DNA from: a bacterium
GTDB lineage: Bacteria; SZUA-79; Acidulodesulfobacterales; Acidulodesulfobacteraceae
NCBI GenBank assembly: GCA_021828255.1
Contig: JAKASB010000002.1
Span: 1 to 38,965 of the forward strand
Direction: 5' to 3'
DNA length: 38,965 bases
Shown here: positions 9,052-19,916 of the stretch, piece after piece
How the letters are laid out: every line of letters begins with the position of its first letter
Numbering within the stretch: position 1 is the stretch's first letter
Notes under the pieces: generated by a model
The model's input: only the letters and a program-made list of their open reading frames with translations
Databases searched by the model: none
Told to the model about the DNA's origin: nothing
Position numbers and translations under genes: made by a program

Positions 9052-10350
9052 ATGGCTCAAAGTTTTGAAAATTTAGGAAAAATACCGGAACTGCGCAACC
9101 GGATACTTTATACGCTTTTAATGTTCATAGTATTCAGGATAGGGGTTCATATTACAACCCCCGGCGTTAATCCTGTTGCTTTGTCTCAATTTTTTAGCGC
9201 CTCGAATAATAATTTATTCGGGCTTTTTAATATGTTTACGGGGGGTGCATTAGCGCGTTTTTCTATATTTTCCCTTGGCATTATGCCTTATATAAGTTCG
9301 TCGATTATATTTCAGATGCTGCCTATGGTTGTACCTTCTCTCGATAGATTACAGAAAGAAGGCGAAGCCGGAAGAAAGAAATTTATGCAATATACAAGAT
9401 ACGGGACGGTGCTGCTTTCATTATTTCAATCTATCGGAATAAGTTACGGAATTGAAGCCATGAGAAGTCCGGACGGCTTGCCGGTAGTTATGCATCCCGG
9501 TATGAGTTTTTTAATCATATCTGTAATTGCTCTGACGGCAGGCACTGTATTCGTTATGTGGATAGGCGAAGAGATATCGGAACACGGGATAGGCAACGGT
9601 ATTTCACTGATTATATTTGCCGGAATAGTTGCGGCTATTCCCGGCGCATTTATGAATACTATTAAAATGGTCCAGCTTGGCGAAATTAATATTATGCTGT
9701 TGATTTTAATTGTTGCATTCATGACTTTAGTAATCGGATTTATTGTTTTTGTTGAGTCTGCCCAGAGACGCATTCCGATACAATATGCAAAAAAAATGAT
9801 GGGGAGAAAGCTATATTCCGGTCAGGCCAGTTATCTTCCTTTAAAAGTAAATACTCCCGGGGTAATTCCTCCTATTTTTGCAATGTCGATTCTTCTTTTT
9901 CCGGCGACAATCGCTAATTTTATTAAAGTACCGGTTTTTGAAAGAGTTTCCGAATATTTAAATCCTAATGGAGTTCTTTACAATATAATTTTTGTTGTTT
10001 TAATTTTTTTCTTTTGCTATTTTTACACGGCAATTACGTTTAAAGTTGACGATGTTGCCGACGATTTGCGTAAATACGGCGGAAACATTCCGGGAATTAA
10101 ACCAGGAAAATCTACCTCGGCATTCATAGATAAAATTTTAAACAGGGTTACGTTTATCGGCGCTACATACGTATCTTTAATCTGTCTACTGCCGACAATT
10201 TTAATTGATAAATTTAATGTTCCTTTTTACTTTGGCGGGACAGGGCTATTAATCGTCGTGGTAGTGGCTATGGATACCATAGTGCAGATTCAATCGCATT
10301 TATTATATAGAAATTATGACAGCCTGTTAAAGAAAGCATCAAAAAAATAA
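9052..10350 (+). CDS. secY: Preprotein translocase subunit SecY
   Basis: Polytopic 432 aa; GIMPYISSSIIFQMLP, GIGNGISLIIFAGI. Confidence 0.99.
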   Translation: MAQSFENLGKIPELRNRILYTLLMFIVFRIGVHITTPGVNPVALSQFFSASNNNLFGLFNMFTGGALARFSIFSLGIMPYISSSIIFQMLPMVVPSLDRLQKEGEAGRKKFMQYTRYGTVLLSLFQSIGISYGIEAMRSPDGLPVVMHPGMSFLIISVIALTAGTVFVMWIGEEISEHGIGNGISLIIFAGIVAAIPGAFMNTIKMVQLGEINIMLLILIVAFMTLVIGFIVFVESAQRRIPIQYAKKMMGRKLYSGQASYLPLKVNTPGVIPPIFAMSILLFPATIANFIKVPVFERVSEYLNPNGVLYNIIFVVLIFFFCYFYTAITFKVDDVADDLRKYGGNIPGIKPGKSTSAFIDKILNRVTFIGATYVSLICLLPTILIDKFNVPFYFGGTGLLIVVVVAMDTIVQIQSHLLYRNYDSLLKKASKK

Positions 10351-10384
10351 TTAAATTAAATTAAATCAATTAAAGAGGTAGAAA

Positions 10385-11032
10385 ATGAAAAGCAAGATTT
10401 ATATTCTGATAGGACCTCCTGGCGCAGGCAAAGGAACTCAGGCAAAAAATATTGCAAATACAAAAGATTTTGTATTGATTTCCACAGGAGATTTATTAAG
10501 GGAAAACGTAGAGAAAAAAACCGAATTGGGTCAAATTGCAAAATCGTATATGGATAAAGGCGAATTTGTTCCGATAGATTTAGTTGCCAAGATAATTAAG
10601 GCAAATATTAAACAGAATTTGGGCAAAAACGGGTTTTTATTCGATGGATTTCCAAGGGACTTATCTCAGAATACGTTATTAAACGAGATGCTTAAAGAGT
10701 TTAACCTTGAAGCAGATAAAGTTATCTATATAGACGTTAAGAATGAAGCAATACTTGAAAGACTTACAAATAGAAGAGTTTGTCCAAAATGTAAAAAAGT
10801 ATATCATATGAAATTTAACCCGCCTAAAAAAGATGAATTATGTGACGATTGCGGAGTGCCGTTGATTACGAGAGATGACGATAAACCGGAAGTTATTAAG
10901 AATAGATTGGCAACATATCATAAATCGACTCATCCTTTAGTCGAACATTTTGAAAAATTGGGCAAGGTGGTCAGGATTAACGGTGAAAAATCTCCTAAAG
11001 AGGTAGAAAACGAAATAATTTCGAATATCTAA
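10385..11032 (+). CDS. adk: Adenylate kinase with C4 zinc lid
   Basis: GPPGAGKGTQA; FDGFPRD; CPKC...CDDC lid. Confidence 0.99.
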   Translation: MKSKIYILIGPPGAGKGTQAKNIANTKDFVLISTGDLLRENVEKKTELGQIAKSYMDKGEFVPIDLVAKIIKANIKQNLGKNGFLFDGFPRDLSQNTLLNEMLKEFNLEADKVIYIDVKNEAILERLTNRRVCPKCKKVYHMKFNPPKKDELCDDCGVPLITRDDDKPEVIKNRLATYHKSTHPLVEHFEKLGKVVRINGEKSPKEVENEIISNI

Positions 11033-11042
11033 ACCGGCAAAA

Positions 11043-11783
11043 ATGGTTAATCTTAAAAGCAAAATAGATATCGAAGGCATAAAAAAAGCAGGTGAAATCG
11101 TAAATAAAGTTTTAAATGAATTATCGGCGATGACTAAACCTGGCATTAAAACAATAGAGTATGATATTGTTGCGGAAAAGGAAGCATTATCTTTAAATGC
11201 AATTCCGGCTTTTAAAGGATATAACAGGTTTCCGCATGCTATTTGCGTATCGGTGAATGAAGAAGTGGTTCACGGTTTTCCTTCGCAAAGAAAATTAAGA
11301 GAAGGAGATATAGTAAGTTTGGATTACGGAATTTATTATAACGGCTATTATGCGGACGCCGCAGTTACCGTTCCGGTAGGCAATGTAACGGACTGCGCTC
11401 TAAACTTAATGAAAATTACCAAGGAAGCTTTGAATATCGGAATTTCAAAGGCTGTTTGCGGTAATAAAATTAACGACATTTCAACGGCGATTGAAAATTT
11501 TGTAATTCAGAATAAATATTCGGTAGTCAGAGATTTTGTCGGTCATGGGGTCGGTTTTAAATTACATGAAGATCCGCAGGTTCCTAACTATTATATTGAA
11601 GCAAACGACATATTGATAAAGGATGGAATGGTAATTGCAATTGAGCCCATGGTTAATGAATTTTCTTATAAAGTAAAGATTAAGCAAAACAAATGGACTG
11701 TCATTACTAAAGATAAAGGGTTGTCTGCTCATTTTGAGCATACGGTAGCGGTAACGAAAGAAGGACCGGAAATTCTTACATAG
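11043..11783 (+). CDS. map: Methionine aminopeptidase type I
   Basis: [51 protein letters not shown]. Confidence 0.98.
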   Translation: MVNLKSKIDIEGIKKAGEIVNKVLNELSAMTKPGIKTIEYDIVAEKEALSLNAIPAFKGYNRFPHAICVSVNEEVVHGFPSQRKLREGDIVSLDYGIYYNGYYADAAVTVPVGNVTDCALNLMKITKEALNIGISKAVCGNKINDISTAIENFVIQNKYSVVRDFVGHGVGFKLHEDPQVPNYYIEANDILIKDGMVIAIEPMVNEFSYKVKIKQNKWTVITKDKGLSAHFEHTVAVTKEGPEILT

Positions 11784-11790
11784 GAAATTT

Positions 11791-12012
11791 ATGTCTAATA
11801 AGGAAGATTTAATTGAAGTCGAAGGAACTGTTGTGGAACCGCTTCCTAATGCAATGTTTAGAGTTGAATTAGAAAACGGATATAAAGTGCTTGCGCATAT
11901 ATCGGGAAAAATGCGTATGCACTATATCAAGATTCTTGCCGGCGATAAAGTAACGGTTCAATTGTCTCCGTATGATTTGACGAGAGGACGTATTATCTTC
12001 AGAGGAAAGTAA
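11791..12012 (+). CDS. infA: Translation initiation factor IF-1
   Basis: [46 protein letters not shown]. Confidence 0.99.
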   Translation: MSNKEDLIEVEGTVVEPLPNAMFRVELENGYKVLAHISGKMRMHYIKILAGDKVTVQLSPYDLTRGRIIFRGK

Positions 12013-12062
12013 AGCGGAAATAAGAAATTCTAAATTTAATAGAAATATTAAAGGAGTTAAAA

Positions 12063-12176
12063 TTGAAAGTAAGGTCATCGGTTAAAAAAATATGCGATAA
12101 GTGTAAAGTTATTAAAAGAAAAGGGGTCGTAAGAATAATTTGCGAAAACCCTAAACATAAGCAGCGTCAGGGTTAA
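12063..12176 (+). CDS. rpmJ: 50S ribosomal protein L36 (TTG start; not in supplied ORF track)
   Basis: Manual translation [45 protein letters not shown]; between infA and rpsM. Confidence 0.97.
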   Translation: MKVRSSVKKICDKCKVIKRKGVVRIICENPKHKQRQG

Positions 12177-12188
12177 AAAGGAGGAAAT

Positions 12189-12563
12189 ATGGCAAGAATT
12201 TCAGGAATAGATTTACCTAAGAATAAAAGAATCGAAATTGCGTTAACCTATATTTATGGTATCGGGCGTTCATTGTCAAACAAGCTTTTAGCAAAGGCGG
12301 GTATCCCTGTCGATACTAAAGTAAAAGATTTGGCGGATATCCAGGTAAACAATATAAAGCAATTGATCGACAATGAATTTAAAGTAGAAGGCGACTTAAG
12401 AAGAGAAGTACAAATGAATATAAAAAGATTAATAGATATCGGCAGTTATAGAGGATTAAGACATAAGAAAGGGTTGCCTGCTAGAGGGCAGAGAACCAAA
12501 ACAAATGCAAGGACAAGAAAGGGGCCAAGAAAATCAACTATTGCGGCGGCAAAAGCTAAATAG
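12189..12563 (+). CDS. rpsM: 30S ribosomal protein S13
   Basis: [42 protein letters not shown]. Confidence 0.99.
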   Translation: MARISGIDLPKNKRIEIALTYIYGIGRSLSNKLLAKAGIPVDTKVKDLADIQVNNIKQLIDNEFKVEGDLRREVQMNIKRLIDIGSYRGLRHKKGLPARGQRTKTNARTRKGPRKSTIAAAKAK

Positions 12564-12609
12564 GGATATTTATAATTAATATTAATTCAAGAGGTATTAA
12601 GAGGTATAA

Positions 12610-13005
12610 ATGGCTAACGTTAAAAAAAATGCACCGAAAAAAAAGAGGGAGAAAAAAAATATCCAGAATGCGATTGCCCATATAAAATCGACATTCAATA
12701 ATACGATAGTGAGCATTACGGATTTAAGCGGAAATGTTCTTGCGTGGGCAAGCTCAGGGACAAGCGGGTTTAAGGGTTCCAGAAAAAGTACTCCGTACGC
12801 AGGACAGGTTGCCGCCGAGCAGGCCGCTAAAAAAGTGTCCGATTACGGTGTTGCAAATGTAGAAGTTTATATAAAAGGTCCGGGCGGCGGCAGGGAATCT
12901 GCTCTTAGGGCGCTTCAAAGTTCAGGCTTTAATATAACATTAATTAAAGACGTTACTCCTATACCGCATAACGGATGCAGACCCCCGAAAAGGAGAAGAG
13001 TTTAA
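12610..13005 (+). CDS. rpsK: 30S ribosomal protein S11
   Basis: [32 protein letters not shown]. Confidence 0.99.
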   Translation: MANVKKNAPKKKREKKNIQNAIAHIKSTFNNTIVSITDLSGNVLAWASSGTSGFKGSRKSTPYAGQVAAEQAAKKVSDYGVANVEVYIKGPGGGRESALRALQSSGFNITLIKDVTPIPHNGCRPPKRRRV

Positions 13006-13061
13006 GTTTTATGTTTATATATTAAATATATTAAGTAATATTGAAATGATGAGGTGAAAAA

Positions 13062-13688
13062 TTGGCTAAATACAATGGACCGGTTTGTAAATTGTGCAGA
13101 AGGGAAGGCGGGAAGCTTTTTTTAAAAGGTGATAGATGTTTTTCCGATAAATGCGCTTACGACAAAAGGGAATATGCCCCCGGAGAACATAAGGGCATAA
13201 GAAGAAAGTTATCAGAATACGGAGAGCAATTAAGAGAAAAACAAAAGTTAAAAAGAACTTACTGTCTTATGGAGAAGCAATTTAAAAAAACATATAGAAC
13301 CGCGGAAAGAATGGAGGGAATTACCGGCGAAAATTTGCTTTCTTTATTAGAAAGAAGATTAGACAACGCCGTTTATACTCTGGGTTTTGCCGTCTCCAGA
13401 AAATTAGCAAGGCTTTTAATAACCCACGGACATTTTTTAGTTAACGGTAAAAAAGTAAATATTCCTTCTTATATTTTAAAACCAGGTGAGCAGATTATGA
13501 TTCGCGAAAAAAGCAGGAAATGCGATATTATAAAAAACTCGTTAGAGTCTGCCGTGAGAAAAACACATCCCGAATATTTTGAAGCAAATATCGATGCTTA
13601 TCAAGGAACGTTAAAAAGCATTCCCGAAAGAGATGAAATTATATCTACGGCAAACGAAAAGCTTATAGTAGAACTTTATTCTAAATAG
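13062..13688 (+). CDS. rpsD: 30S ribosomal protein S4 (TTG start, zinc-type N-terminus)
   Basis: GPVCKLCRREGGKLFLKGDRCFSDKCAYDKREYAPGEHKG. Confidence 0.99.
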   Translation: MAKYNGPVCKLCRREGGKLFLKGDRCFSDKCAYDKREYAPGEHKGIRRKLSEYGEQLREKQKLKRTYCLMEKQFKKTYRTAERMEGITGENLLSLLERRLDNAVYTLGFAVSRKLARLLITHGHFLVNGKKVNIPSYILKPGEQIMIREKSRKCDIIKNSLESAVRKTHPEYFEANIDAYQGTLKSIPERDEIISTANEKLIVELYSK

Positions 13689-13717
13689 GCGCCAAATAAT
13701 AATTTTTTGGAGGCAAT

Positions 13718-14722
13718 ATGAAAAAAAATTGGCTTTCGCTTATTAAGCCAAAGAAGATAGAATTTGAAAAGGAAACATATACCGATTATTACGGAAAACT
13801 GATTGTGGAACCGTTAGAAAGAGGTTTTGGGACGACTATCGGCAATGCTCTGCGCAGGGTTCTTCTCTCCTCTATTGTTGGGTATAAAATATCCGAAGTT
13901 AAAATTGAAGGGGTGTCGCATGAATTTTCTTCCGTACCGGGAATAGTGGAAGACGTAACGGAGATTATATTAAATTTAAAAGACATAGATTTTAATATAA
14001 CCTCGGATGAGCCGGAATCTGTTTATATAGACGTAGATAAAGAAGGAGATGTTTACGCATCCGATATCAAGACATCGCAAAACGTCGAAGCGGTAAACAA
14101 AGAAAAAAAGATTTTAACTATTGCCAAGGGTGGTCATTTTAAGGCGCAGATGCTTGTAACAGGAGGTAGAGGATATGTTCCGAGCGAACTTAACGTCCGC
14201 GAAGATGCGCCGATAGGAACGATTTCTCTCGACGTTTCGTTTTCGCCGGTTAAAAAAGTTACAATGGACGTTTCATATGCAAGGGTCGGCGGAATTACGG
14301 ATTACGACAAGCTCGTGATGGAAATATTTACAAATGGATATATAACTCCTGAGGATGTCCTTACATCCGCATCTTTAATATTGCAGGATCAGATTTCGGT
14401 TTTTGCTACTTTTGAAGAAATGGATCAGCTATATGAAAAGAAGATCCAGCCGGAAACGGAAAAACAGTCAGAAAATCATCTAAATGAGAATCTACTTAAA
14501 AACGTAGATGAACTTGAACTTTCAGTTAGGTCTGCAAATTGCCTTAAAAATGCAAATATAAAAACAATTTATGAACTGGTTCAGAAAACCGAAGGAGAAA
14601 TGCTTAGGACTAAAAATTTCGGAAGAAAATCCCTCAATGAAATAAAAGAAGTTTTATCTACTATGGGATTAGGTTTTGGAATGAAATTAGATAGCGCCGC
14701 CGTTCCAAAACGGGGAAAATAA
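13718..14722 (+). CDS. rpoA: DNA-directed RNA polymerase subunit alpha
   Basis: [24 protein letters not shown]; alpha-[17 protein letters not shown]...[14 protein letters not shown]. Confidence 0.99.
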   Translation: MKKNWLSLIKPKKIEFEKETYTDYYGKLIVEPLERGFGTTIGNALRRVLLSSIVGYKISEVKIEGVSHEFSSVPGIVEDVTEIILNLKDIDFNITSDEPESVYIDVDKEGDVYASDIKTSQNVEAVNKEKKILTIAKGGHFKAQMLVTGGRGYVPSELNVREDAPIGTISLDVSFSPVKKVTMDVSYARVGGITDYDKLVMEIFTNGYITPEDVLTSASLILQDQISVFATFEEMDQLYEKKIQPETEKQSENHLNENLLKNVDELELSVRSANCLKNANIKTIYELVQKTEGEMLRTKNFGRKSLNEIKEVLSTMGLGFGMKLDSAAVPKRGK

Positions 14723-14761
14723 TTTGTCAAATTATATATTTATATTTATTCAGAGGTCAAA

Positions 14762-15124
14762 ATGCGTCACGGAAAAATCAAAACCAGATTAAATAGAACT
14801 TCGTCACATAGAGCCGCTCTTTTAAGGAATATGGCTTCTTCTCTTATCGAGTTCGAAAGGATTGAAACAACTTTACCTAAAGCTAAAGTTTTAAGGAGCT
14901 ATATAGAAAGGCTTGTTACACTCGGCAAATCGGATACTACCGCGAGGCGGCGTATTGTATTCTCGCGGCTAAGAAACAAGAATGCGGCGACAAAACTTTT
15001 TAAAGATCTAGGTCCGAGGTTTGTAGGTAGACCCGGGGGGTATGTTAGAATCATTAAAACAGGGTATAGAGCCGGAGATGCAAGTCCATTAGGGCTGATA
15101 GAATTTATTTCTAAAGAAGAATAA
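14762..15124 (+). CDS. rplQ: 50S ribosomal protein L17
   Basis: [37 protein letters not shown]. Confidence 0.98.
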   Translation: MRHGKIKTRLNRTSSHRAALLRNMASSLIEFERIETTLPKAKVLRSYIERLVTLGKSDTTARRRIVFSRLRNKNAATKLFKDLGPRFVGRPGGYVRIIKTGYRAGDASPLGLIEFISKEE

Positions 15125-15175
15125 AAAAGTACGGTAATTTAGCACAGGCATAAATTATGATAAAGAAAAAAAATG

Positions 15176-15184
15176 TGATATAAT
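15176..15184 (+). promoter_or_regulatory. Putative extended -10 promoter TGATATAAT for the trp operon
   Basis: TGnTATAAT consensus ending 10 nt before the trpE ATG at 15195; weak -35. Confidence 0.6.
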
Positions 15185-15194
15185 TCTCTTTATT

Positions 15195-16730
15195 ATGCCC
15201 CTTATGTCGATGTTAAATTATGAGGATATTTTAAAGACGCCCGATCCATTTAATATTATTCCCCTTATTCATGAAGTAAGCGGAGATATGGATACGCCGA
15301 TATCTATATTTTCGTCCTTCCACCAAGAGCCGTACGCATTCTTTTTTGAAAGCGCCGAAGGTGTCGGGAAATGGGGAAGATATTCGTTTATTTGTTTGAA
15401 TCCTTCACTGATTGTTCGTCTTTATAAGGACGAACTTAATATCGATAATTTTACCGGTCATAAATTCGGATTTAAGGAAAATATAAATCTTAAAGATTTA
15501 AATGAAGATATTTTTGTATATATCAAGAAAATCCTTTCCGAATTTAATATGTGCAAAGACAATCTGCCTAACGAGTTTATAGGCGGACTTTTCGGTTATT
15601 TAGGATATGAGATCAGCGGTCTTATCGAAAAATTACCCCCGGATAAAGAAGATGTTACCGATGTTTACGATATGTTTTTTATGCTGCCGAGAGACGTGAT
15701 AGTTTATGACGGATTAAATCAGGCTATAAAGATAGTATCTTTTATATTCAGAAATAATTTTAATAACGAAAGGCTAAGGCAGGAATATGAATCGGCTGTT
15801 AAAAGAATAGATAAGATAACAGGTATTATTAAAAAAAGGGATTTTGAATTTAAAAAAACTAAAGAAGTTAAGAATTCAAATATCGAAATTGTCGACGAAA
15901 TAGGGTACGACGCATTTAAACAAAAAGTTTTAGCCGCAAAAGAATATATACTCCGCGGAGATATATTTCAAGTGCAGATTTCCCGCAGGAAAAAGATTAT
16001 TAATCCACCCGACCCGTTTCTTTTCTACAGGGCGCTTAGGCTCATAAATCCGTCTCCGTATATGTTTTACCTTAAAATTAACGATTTTGTAATTACAGGC
16101 TCTTCGCCGGAAAACTTAGTTAAACTTACAGGCGATATTATCGAAACAAGACCGATAGCCGGTACCATTAAAAGAGGTGAAAATCCAGCCGAAGATGAAT
16201 ATTTTGCCGGCAAACTGCTTGATGACCCTAAAGAACGCGCGGAACACATTATGCTTGTAGATTTGAGCAGGAACGATATAGGAAGGGTATCAAAAAAGGG
16301 GTCGGTTAAGATTGATAAGCTTATGTATATAGAAAAATATTCCCATGTTCAGCATATAGTTACGAGCGTCCTTTCTCAAATCAAGGAAGGGGCAGATGCC
16401 TTTGATTTAATCAGGGCTTCATATCCGGCAGGTACCCTTACCGGAGCGCCGAAGGTAAGAGCAATGGAAATAATAAACGAGCTTGAGGAATCAAAAAGAG
16501 GAATTTATGGCGGAGGTGTCGGCTATTTTGGATTTTTAGAAAACGGCATGTGCGATAAAATGGAATTCTGTATAACTATAAGGACTGCGTTATTTAAAAA
16601 AAATGCGGCGTATATTCAGGCAGCCGGGGGAATAGTGCATGATTCTACGCCCGAAAATGAATTTGCCGAGACGGAAAATAAATTAAGACATTTAATAGCC
16701 GCTTTTAATATGGTAGAAAGGTTTAATTAA
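15195..16730 (+). CDS. trpE: Anthranilate synthase component I
   Basis: VQHIVTSVLSQIKEGADAFDLIRASYPAGTLTGAPKVRAMEII; ETRPIAGTIKRG; exact start could be 15195, 15204 or 15210. Confidence 0.97.
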   Translation: MPLMSMLNYEDILKTPDPFNIIPLIHEVSGDMDTPISIFSSFHQEPYAFFFESAEGVGKWGRYSFICLNPSLIVRLYKDELNIDNFTGHKFGFKENINLKDLNEDIFVYIKKILSEFNMCKDNLPNEFIGGLFGYLGYEISGLIEKLPPDKEDVTDVYDMFFMLPRDVIVYDGLNQAIKIVSFIFRNNFNNERLRQEYESAVKRIDKITGIIKKRDFEFKKTKEVKNSNIEIVDEIGYDAFKQKVLAAKEYILRGDIFQVQISRRKKIINPPDPFLFYRALRLINPSPYMFYLKINDFVITGSSPENLVKLTGDIIETRPIAGTIKRGENPAEDEYFAGKLLDDPKERAEHIMLVDLSRNDIGRVSKKGSVKIDKLMYIEKYSHVQHIVTSVLSQIKEGADAFDLIRASYPAGTLTGAPKVRAMEIINELEESKRGIYGGGVGYFGFLENGMCDKMEFCITIRTALFKKNAAYIQAAGGIVHDSTPENEFAETENKLRHLIAAFNMVERFN

Positions 16731-16735
16731 AACTT

Positions 16736-17302
16736 ATGGTCTTAGTTATAGATAATTACGATTCATTTACTTATAACATTGTTCAATATATAGGGGAACT
16801 GTGTTACGACACCGTAGTATTCAGGAACGATGCTATAGACATTTCCGATATTATGAAGATGAATCCCGAAAAAATTGTTATCTCTCCGGGTCCCAAGTCT
16901 CCTGTCGAAGCAGGAATTACCGTTGAAGTCATTAAAAATTTTTATTCTATAGTTCCCATATTAGGAGTTTGTCTTGGACATCAGGCAATAGGCTACGCAT
17001 TCGGCGCAGAAATAATACGCGCAAAAAATGTGATGCACGGAAAAGTTTCATCTATAAAGCACGATTCATCCTTTATATACAAAGACGTACCCAGTCCTTT
17101 CGAAGCTACGAGATACCATTCCCTTATTATTAATAAAGAAAATCTGCCGGAAATTATAAACGTGACGGCAATAAGCTTAGACGACAACGAAATTATGGGA
17201 ATAGAGGTTAAGGGTAGTAAAGTTTACGGTGTGCAATTTCATCCCGAATCCATTCTTACATCTTACGGGAAGCAAATAATTAATAATTTTTTATCGATTT
17301 GA
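16736..17302 (+). CDS. trpG: Anthranilate synthase component II (glutamine amidotransferase)
   Basis: VIDNYDSFTYNIVQYIGEL; GVCLGHQAIGYAFG; QFHPESILT. Confidence 0.97.
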   Translation: MVLVIDNYDSFTYNIVQYIGELCYDTVVFRNDAIDISDIMKMNPEKIVISPGPKSPVEAGITVEVIKNFYSIVPILGVCLGHQAIGYAFGAEIIRAKNVMHGKVSSIKHDSSFIYKDVPSPFEATRYHSLIINKENLPEIINVTAISLDDNEIMGIEVKGSKVYGVQFHPESILTSYGKQIINNFLSI

Positions 17303-18342
17303 AATATATGAAAGAAGATTTTATTAAAGAATTATTAGGGCGGGTTGTTGATAATAACAATTTGACTATAGATGAATCGCATGAAATTTTTAATGCAATT
17401 TTAAAAGGAGAACTTACCAATGCCCAAATGGCCTCCCTTCTTACATCTTTAAAAATTAAAGGCGAGACCGTGGACGAGATAGCCGGCGCCGCTCTTGCTA
17501 TGAGAGAAAATGTCGTTACCGTAAAAATTAAAGACGAATATAAATATTCGTTAGTGGACACCTGTGGAACGGGAGGGGATTCTAAAAATACGTTTAATAT
17601 ATCTACGTGCTCAGCTTTAATCGCCGCAGGCGCCGGAGTAAAGATAGCAAAACATGGAAATTATGCCGTTTCTTCAAAATCCGGAAGCGCCGATGTCCTT
17701 AAAGAATTGGGCGTGAATATATCCTTAGATGCCGAAGGAGTTTTTAGATCGATAGAATATGCAAATATAGGCTTTTTATTAGCCCCCAAATTTCATACCG
17801 CAATGAAATATGCCGCTCCTGTAAGAAAAGAGCTGGGTTTTAAGACCATATTTAATATATTAGGTCCTTTAACGAACCCCTTAGGTGTAAAAAAACAGGT
17901 AATAGGAGTTTATTCCGACGATTTATCCAAAAAAATAGTTGCCGTCCTTAAAATATTAAATTCAGAAAAAGCATTTGTCGTTCATAGCAGAGACGGAATG
18001 GACGAAATAAGTCTTTCGGCGGTAACGGATATTTATGAATTAGATGCGTCGGGCAACGTTAAATATTTTGAATTCAATCCGAAAGAATATGGATTCAACT
18101 TTTTTCAAGAGGATGAATTTAAATCTTTATCGGTTGCTTCAAATGCAAAAATTATATATGATGTTATCAGCGGAAATAAAAGTCCCAGAGCAGACCTTGC
18201 AATTTTAAACGCTGGATTTGCTATTTTAGCCTCAGGCAAAGCGGATAATTTATACGATGCTTTTAACGAAGCAAGGTATTCGGCGGAATCTGGCAGAGCT
18301 TTAAAATCTTTGCAAAACCTTATTGAAATCTCCAATAAATAA
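17299..18342 (+). CDS. trpD: Anthranilate phosphoribosyltransferase (start TTG 17299 or ATG 17308)
   Basis: DTCGTGGDSKNTFNIST; KHGNYAVSSKSGSADVLKELG. Confidence 0.97.
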   Translation: MKYMKEDFIKELLGRVVDNNNLTIDESHEIFNAILKGELTNAQMASLLTSLKIKGETVDEIAGAALAMRENVVTVKIKDEYKYSLVDTCGTGGDSKNTFNISTCSALIAAGAGVKIAKHGNYAVSSKSGSADVLKELGVNISLDAEGVFRSIEYANIGFLLAPKFHTAMKYAAPVRKELGFKTIFNILGPLTNPLGVKKQVIGVYSDDLSKKIVAVLKILNSEKAFVVHSRDGMDEISLSAVTDIYELDASGNVKYFEFNPKEYGFNFFQEDEFKSLSVASNAKIIYDVISGNKSPRADLAILNAGFAILASGKADNLYDAFNEARYSAESGRALKSLQNLIEISNK

Positions 18343-18358
18343 GTATTAAAATATAAAT

Positions 18359-19186
18359 ATGATATTAGATGATATTTTAAAAGAAAAAACAAAAGAAATA
18401 GAAAAATTTAAAGCGGCGCTTAATGAAGCGGATTATAGGAATAAGGCATTTTTGGCTTTTAACGGTCTAAGAAGTTTAAAAAGCGCTTTGAAGCCGAGAT
18501 CTAACGGGGAAGCAGTTTCCTACAGAATTTGCAGTATAATTGCGGAAGTCAAGAAGACTTCCCCCTCAAAAGGGCTTCTAGTGGAAAATTATAAACCGGA
18601 TGAACTTGCGGCTATCTATGAAAGAGGAGGGGCGAGCGCTATTTCGGTTCTTACGGATAAGAAATTTTTTATGGGTAATCCATCCGATATTTTAAAAGTT
18701 AGAAATGCGGTAAAACTTCCGGTCCTAAGAAAAGATTTTATAATAGATGAAATTCAGATTTTTGAATCTAAAATAATAGAAGCGGACGCAATTCTTTTAA
18801 TTATTAAAGCATTGACGGAAGTCCAATATAAAAATCTTCTTGCTCTTGCCGCAGAACTTTCCTTAGAAGTTCTTACAGAGATAGCAGACGAAAAAGAACT
18901 TGAGACGGCTTATAAATATAATGCAGAAATAATCGGCATAAACAGCAGGGACCTAAGGACTTTTAAAACCGATTTATTTAAAACAGCCGCTTTAGCCGAA
19001 AAAATACCTCCAGGAAAGTTAATTGTAGCGGAGAGCGGTATTAACGGCAGGGGGGATATAGAAATGCTGATGAAAAGAGGGATAAACTCTTTTCTCATAG
19101 GGGAAGCCCTTGTTACTTCCGCCGATGCTTCAAAAATGTTAAAAGACTTTTTGTCGCCGTATTCTATGAATAATAATTATATATAA
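18359..19186 (+). CDS. trpC: Indole-3-glycerol phosphate synthase
   Basis: IAEVKKTSPSKGLL; LPVLRKDFIIDEIQIFES; IIGINSRDLRTF; AESGI. Confidence 0.97.
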   Translation: MILDDILKEKTKEIEKFKAALNEADYRNKAFLAFNGLRSLKSALKPRSNGEAVSYRICSIIAEVKKTSPSKGLLVENYKPDELAAIYERGGASAISVLTDKKFFMGNPSDILKVRNAVKLPVLRKDFIIDEIQIFESKIIEADAILLIIKALTEVQYKNLLALAAELSLEVLTEIADEKELETAYKYNAEIIGINSRDLRTFKTDLFKTAALAEKIPPGKLIVAESGINGRGDIEMLMKRGINSFLIGEALVTSADASKMLKDFLSPYSMNNNYI

Positions 19187-19223
19187 AATCATATATAAAA
19201 ATATAAAAATAGATTTTAATTTA

Positions 19224-19916
19224 ATGCCCTATATTCCAAAAATTAAAATATGCGGTATAACCAATGTCGATGATGCTTACAATGCTTTAGAGCTGGGTGC
19301 CGATACACTGGGTTTTGTTTTTTACGAAAAATCAAAAAGGCATATTTCTCCTAAAACGGCAAAAGAAATTATAACGGAACTTAGAAAAACGGTAGAAAAA
19401 AATATAAAAAATTTTTTATCGGTTAAAAGAAACGTCATAATTACCGGAGTTTTTGTAAACGAGGATCCAATAAAGGTTAAAAGGATAGTAAAAGATTTAG
19501 ATATCGACATAATCCAGTTGTCGGGAAACGAATCTTTAAAGTATATAGAAGAATCGGGGATAGATAAAAATTTGATCATCAAAGCCGTCCATGTCAAAGA
19601 AGAGACGGATTTATATAAAATTTATCCGTATAAAAACGCGGGAGTTAATGTTCTTATAGATGCGTTTGGAGGGCAGGGCATATTTGGGGGGACAGGGATA
19701 TCCGTCAACTTAAGTATAATAAAGAACTTAAATGCCGGCGATTTAATTTTGGCGGGCGGGATAGGCGAAGACAATATAGAATATATAATGAAATCCGTCA
19801 GACCCTACGGAATAGACCTTTCTTCAAAGATAGAGGATTTACCCGGGAAAAAGAATTACGATAAGATGGAGTTATTTTTTAAAAATCTTAGGAGAGCTTC
19901 ATATGAAACTGCCTAA
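19224..19916 (+). CDS. trpF: Phosphoribosylanthranilate isomerase
   Basis: [45 protein letters not shown]. Confidence 0.95.
   Translation: MPYIPKIKICGITNVDDAYNALELGADTLGFVFYEKSKRHISPKTAKEIITELRKTVEKNIKNFLSVKRNVIITGVFVNEDPIKVKRIVKDLDIDIIQLSGNESLKYIEESGIDKNLIIKAVHVKEETDLYKIYPYKNAGVNVLIDAFGGQGIFGGTGISVNLSIIKNLNAGDLILAGGIGEDNIEYIMKSVRPYGIDLSSKIEDLPGKKNYDKMELFFKNLRRASYETA

Noticed and set aside
10351-10375. TTAAA pentanucleotide run between secY and adk
   Set aside because: Short simple repeat in a 34-nt spacer; not distinguishable from AT-rich drift.
19183-19223. AT-rich ATATAAAA-like repeats between trpC and trpF
   Set aside because: Low-complexity intergenic sequence in an AT-rich genome; no promoter spacing or dyad that stands out.
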